From NCBI GenBank assembly GCA_019633425.1, contig WSUB01000292.1, forward strand, positions 1 through 28,641: 28,641 nt of DNA, written 5' to 3'. Below the pieces are notes generated by a model that was not told the origin of the DNA, did not search any database, and saw only the letters and a list, made by a program, of their open reading frames with translations. How positions within the stretch are numbered: position 1 is the stretch's first letter; the number at the start of each line of letters is the position of its first letter. This DNA comes from Tulasnella sp. 424 (taxonomy: Eukaryota; Basidiomycota; Agaricomycetes; Cantharellales; Tulasnellaceae). Positions 26,635 to 28,641 of this stretch are shown piece after piece. Position numbers and translations under genes: made by a program.

Positions 26635-28641
26635 ATGCCTCGTGCCGGTCAATCGGTGTCGAGTAGTTCTATACTCAAACGGTACCAGGTTAGGATTTGC
26701 TACCTCTCCCTAGCTTGCATCTCCCTGCATACTCTTTTTTGACGACATCCTCCTTCCAGGCTTGTCACAGAGTGGGTATAGATCATAACAAAGAGGATAT
26801 AGCTGACATTGGCCTCGGACCAGTGTCGCAAACGAAAACTCGTATGTCGCTGACGGAATGCGCGCTGACAATGCAATGCTAAAGGACCGACATATCCTAT
26901 CAGAAATGGCATGTCTATCCTCGCCGAGTCGTATGGATAAAACTGATACAATCGGAATGTTCAGTGACGGAGAAACCCCTTGTGCCAACTGCCAGAAAGC
27001 TCATGCATATGCGGTCAAAATCCGTCCTTTCACCCCTCCTTCTGAGCCGCCTTGCTCTTATGATGACCCCGACCTGATATCAATCGGACCTAAAGCTCGA
27101 ATTGCGACTCTTGAGTCTGAGAACGGCGAGTGGGCCTGTCGCCGCGTTGAACCACTGGGCGCTAATATTTGTTGGTCGGCTTCGGAATGCGACCTATATA
27201 TAGCCGAACTGCGGGAGTTGCTTCAGAGCGCTAACGCGAAACTTGCAAAATGCTCGTGCGGGGCCTCCAATTCAGGACCGCCCCCCGAGATTGAGCGGGA
27301 TGTGAACTCCGCGTCGCCTCCAGACCTTGGGTCAACCGTCGGCACAACGCTCGCAGCGTGTGAGCTGCAACCCATCCAACCGCTGTCGACGTTGAGCGTC
27401 GCATCCACTTTAATTCCACCTTTTAATGAGATGTCCATCGGCTCTCTATTGGTTCCTCCACTATGGGAAGCACCGAGCATCGGGTCTACGCCTCTCACTC
27501 TGCCTATGTCGGAGGCGCCGGGCAGATTTGAGCTCACGACGGACATCTGGCCTCTCAATATACCGCCACCGGATACATTGCATCACCTTGTCAACACTTT
27601 CTTTTCCAGCGTTCCGCTAGCAAGTCGCTTGATTCACAAGCCCACATTCATGGCAAGTTTGCGGCTAGTTCCGACATCAGCCAGTTTCCCGTGGGTTCCC
27701 TTCTACCTTGGCACTTTGACGACTTTTCATTGGGATTTTCAATTTAGGCACGTTTCTTTACTACATGCCATATGTGGTATCGCATCACTTTACAGTCCAA
27801 TAATTCAAGAATGGGCCCGCGAAGCAGCTGAATACTCCAATACGACACCCCCGTTTAATTCCGGTGTCGTAATCCGTCCTGGCGCCGAGAAAGGAGTGCA
27901 GGGGCAACAGTATTACCCAAGAAGGGTGGAGGATGTCATAGGTCCTAAACCAAATAGTTTTGGTACGGCGCATATTCGGTGGGCTGAACAAACCATGAGG
28001 CTGGCTATGAGAGTTGGCGATCGACTTTTACAACTTTTACAAGGTGCGTAGATCTGCTGAGTTCCTCGGAGATACGGAGGATTGACGATGCCTTTTGACC
28101 AGCCGCTGTCATCGTCACTTGGTATCATTATAGTAGCGGCCTCGTAGTTGGGGTAAGTAAAGTTGTACGTAGCTTGACCCGGTGGTAAGGAGCGCTTATT
28201 CCCCTCATCTAGGTCTATGCTTGGCTTGGCAACGTATTTAAGTTTGTCGTGCCTCTTGGTAGTGGTTTCTCGCCCACTCCCGAACGATACACGACACTTA
28301 TATCGTGACTCGTAGGCCTGAACGTCTCCGAAGGATTTGAACCTCTCTCGCGCCTCCCACCTCAAATGTTGTTCCTTCTTGGGAAACCGAGGTCTGCGAC
28401 CGAGGCCGAAACAGTCCGGTAGGTCATTGAAGGTCCTTCCTATGCCGTCCTTTCTATGCCAGTTTGTACTGAAAATTACAACGTCTCGAATAATCACTGC
28501 AGGAATGTCTTTTGGATGTGAGCTATTGTTGAGTCCTCGCAGCGATCGCGGCACTGCTAACGCCATCTCTGTCTAGCACCTACGTGATGGAGCGCCTTTA
28601 TACTGCTGGGACCGTCTGGTCAATGTCTATGAGGTGAGCCC
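26635..28641 (+). CDS. TF3: fungal-specific Zn2Cys6-type transcription factor paralogue (3' partial)
   Basis: Close paralogue of TF2. N-terminal exons are 26635..26688 (ILKRYQ), 26760..26771 (ACHR) and 26824..about 26847 (CRKRKLVC). Body exons are 26965..27125 (TPCANCQKAHAYAVK, then CSYDDPD), 27204..27690, 27748..28043, 28103..28152, 28213..28258, 28316..28418, 28503..28517 and 28577..28633. The window ends in the next intron. Two introns, 27126-27203 (GC-AG, 78 nt) and 27691-27747 (57 nt), are multiples of three without stops. An unspliced frame therefore runs from 26858 to 28051, which would hide them from simple gene finders; TF2 shows they are introns. As in TF2, the join from the third cysteine exon to 26965 cannot be put in frame with GT-AG borders. 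Linker is three residues shorter than in TF2. Likely a nuclear regulator. Confidence 0.75.

Larger units (their letters stand above)
17404..28641 (+). repeat. Segmental tandem duplication of the TF1-TF2 unit
   Basis: The order TF1, spacer, TF2 (17404-23867) is repeated as decayed TF1, matching spacer, TF3 (24461 to beyond 28641). Spacer-to-spacer similarity as well as gene similarity shows that a block was copied, rather than the genes one by one. TF2 and TF3 remain much closer to each other than either is to TF1, so TF1 and TF2 come from an older duplication. Confidence 0.8.

Noticed and set aside
26858..28051. Single 397-codon frame as the complete TF3 gene
   Set aside because: It reads through two stop-free introns that TF2 shows must be spliced, starts outside the conserved exons and ends inside the intron after the LLQLLQG codons.

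Overview
The window reads as fungal nuclear DNA, most likely from an Agaricomycete (Basidiomycota). Genes carry many short introns of about 50-80 nt with GT-AG borders. One paralogue family consists of fungal Zn2Cys6-type regulators with a fungal-specific transcription factor domain. An 11-exon pyruvate kinase and the end of an MFS transporter are also present. I cannot name the genus. All gene models were spliced by eye from conserved reading frames, donor/acceptor sites and comparison between paralogues.

Layout. 1-288: last 95 residues of an MFS drug/polyamine-type transporter (+). 939-13177: a same-strand tandem array of nine copies of one small secreted protein gene. Five look intact (starts 2253, 4197, 7508, 9417, 12444). 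One is complete but has lost its start codon (6264-6984). Three are relicts (939-1674, 3532-3955, 10718-11256). 13958-16240: pyruvate kinase on the minus strand. 17346-28641: a tandem array of transcription-factor paralogues (+): TF1 (to 20237), TF2 (20727-23867), a decayed TF1 copy (24461-26130) and TF3 (26635 to beyond the window). The last two repeat the TF1-TF2 order, so this half looks like a segmental tandem duplication.

The secreted family is the most interesting content, and I recognise no named family for it. Each intact copy encodes about 173-178 residues: a signal peptide, a short propeptide ending in Lys-Arg (Kex2-type site, usually preceded by an Asn-x-Thr sequon), then a mature protein starting GGEVNYLA[ND]C. 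Next come a variable segment, a very conserved Trp-rich core (around WEGQQQNIYF and AGWAQRTSDWK), a second variable segment and a C-terminus ending YWCV. Intact copies have a TATA box 90-102 bp before the ATG. Two intact genes and one relict share a 17-bp motif about 150-190 bp upstream, which also occurs twice in intergenic DNA. The pattern is birth-and-death evolution of a secreted, possibly interaction-facing, protein family; that role is inference.

The TF genes share a 13-exon body, including a 15-nt micro-exon. Their DNA-binding end is peculiar: the cysteine cluster is split over mini-exons in TF2 and TF3 with a junction I cannot put in frame, and is half missing in TF1. No functional link between the regulators and the secreted proteins can be shown from sequence alone.
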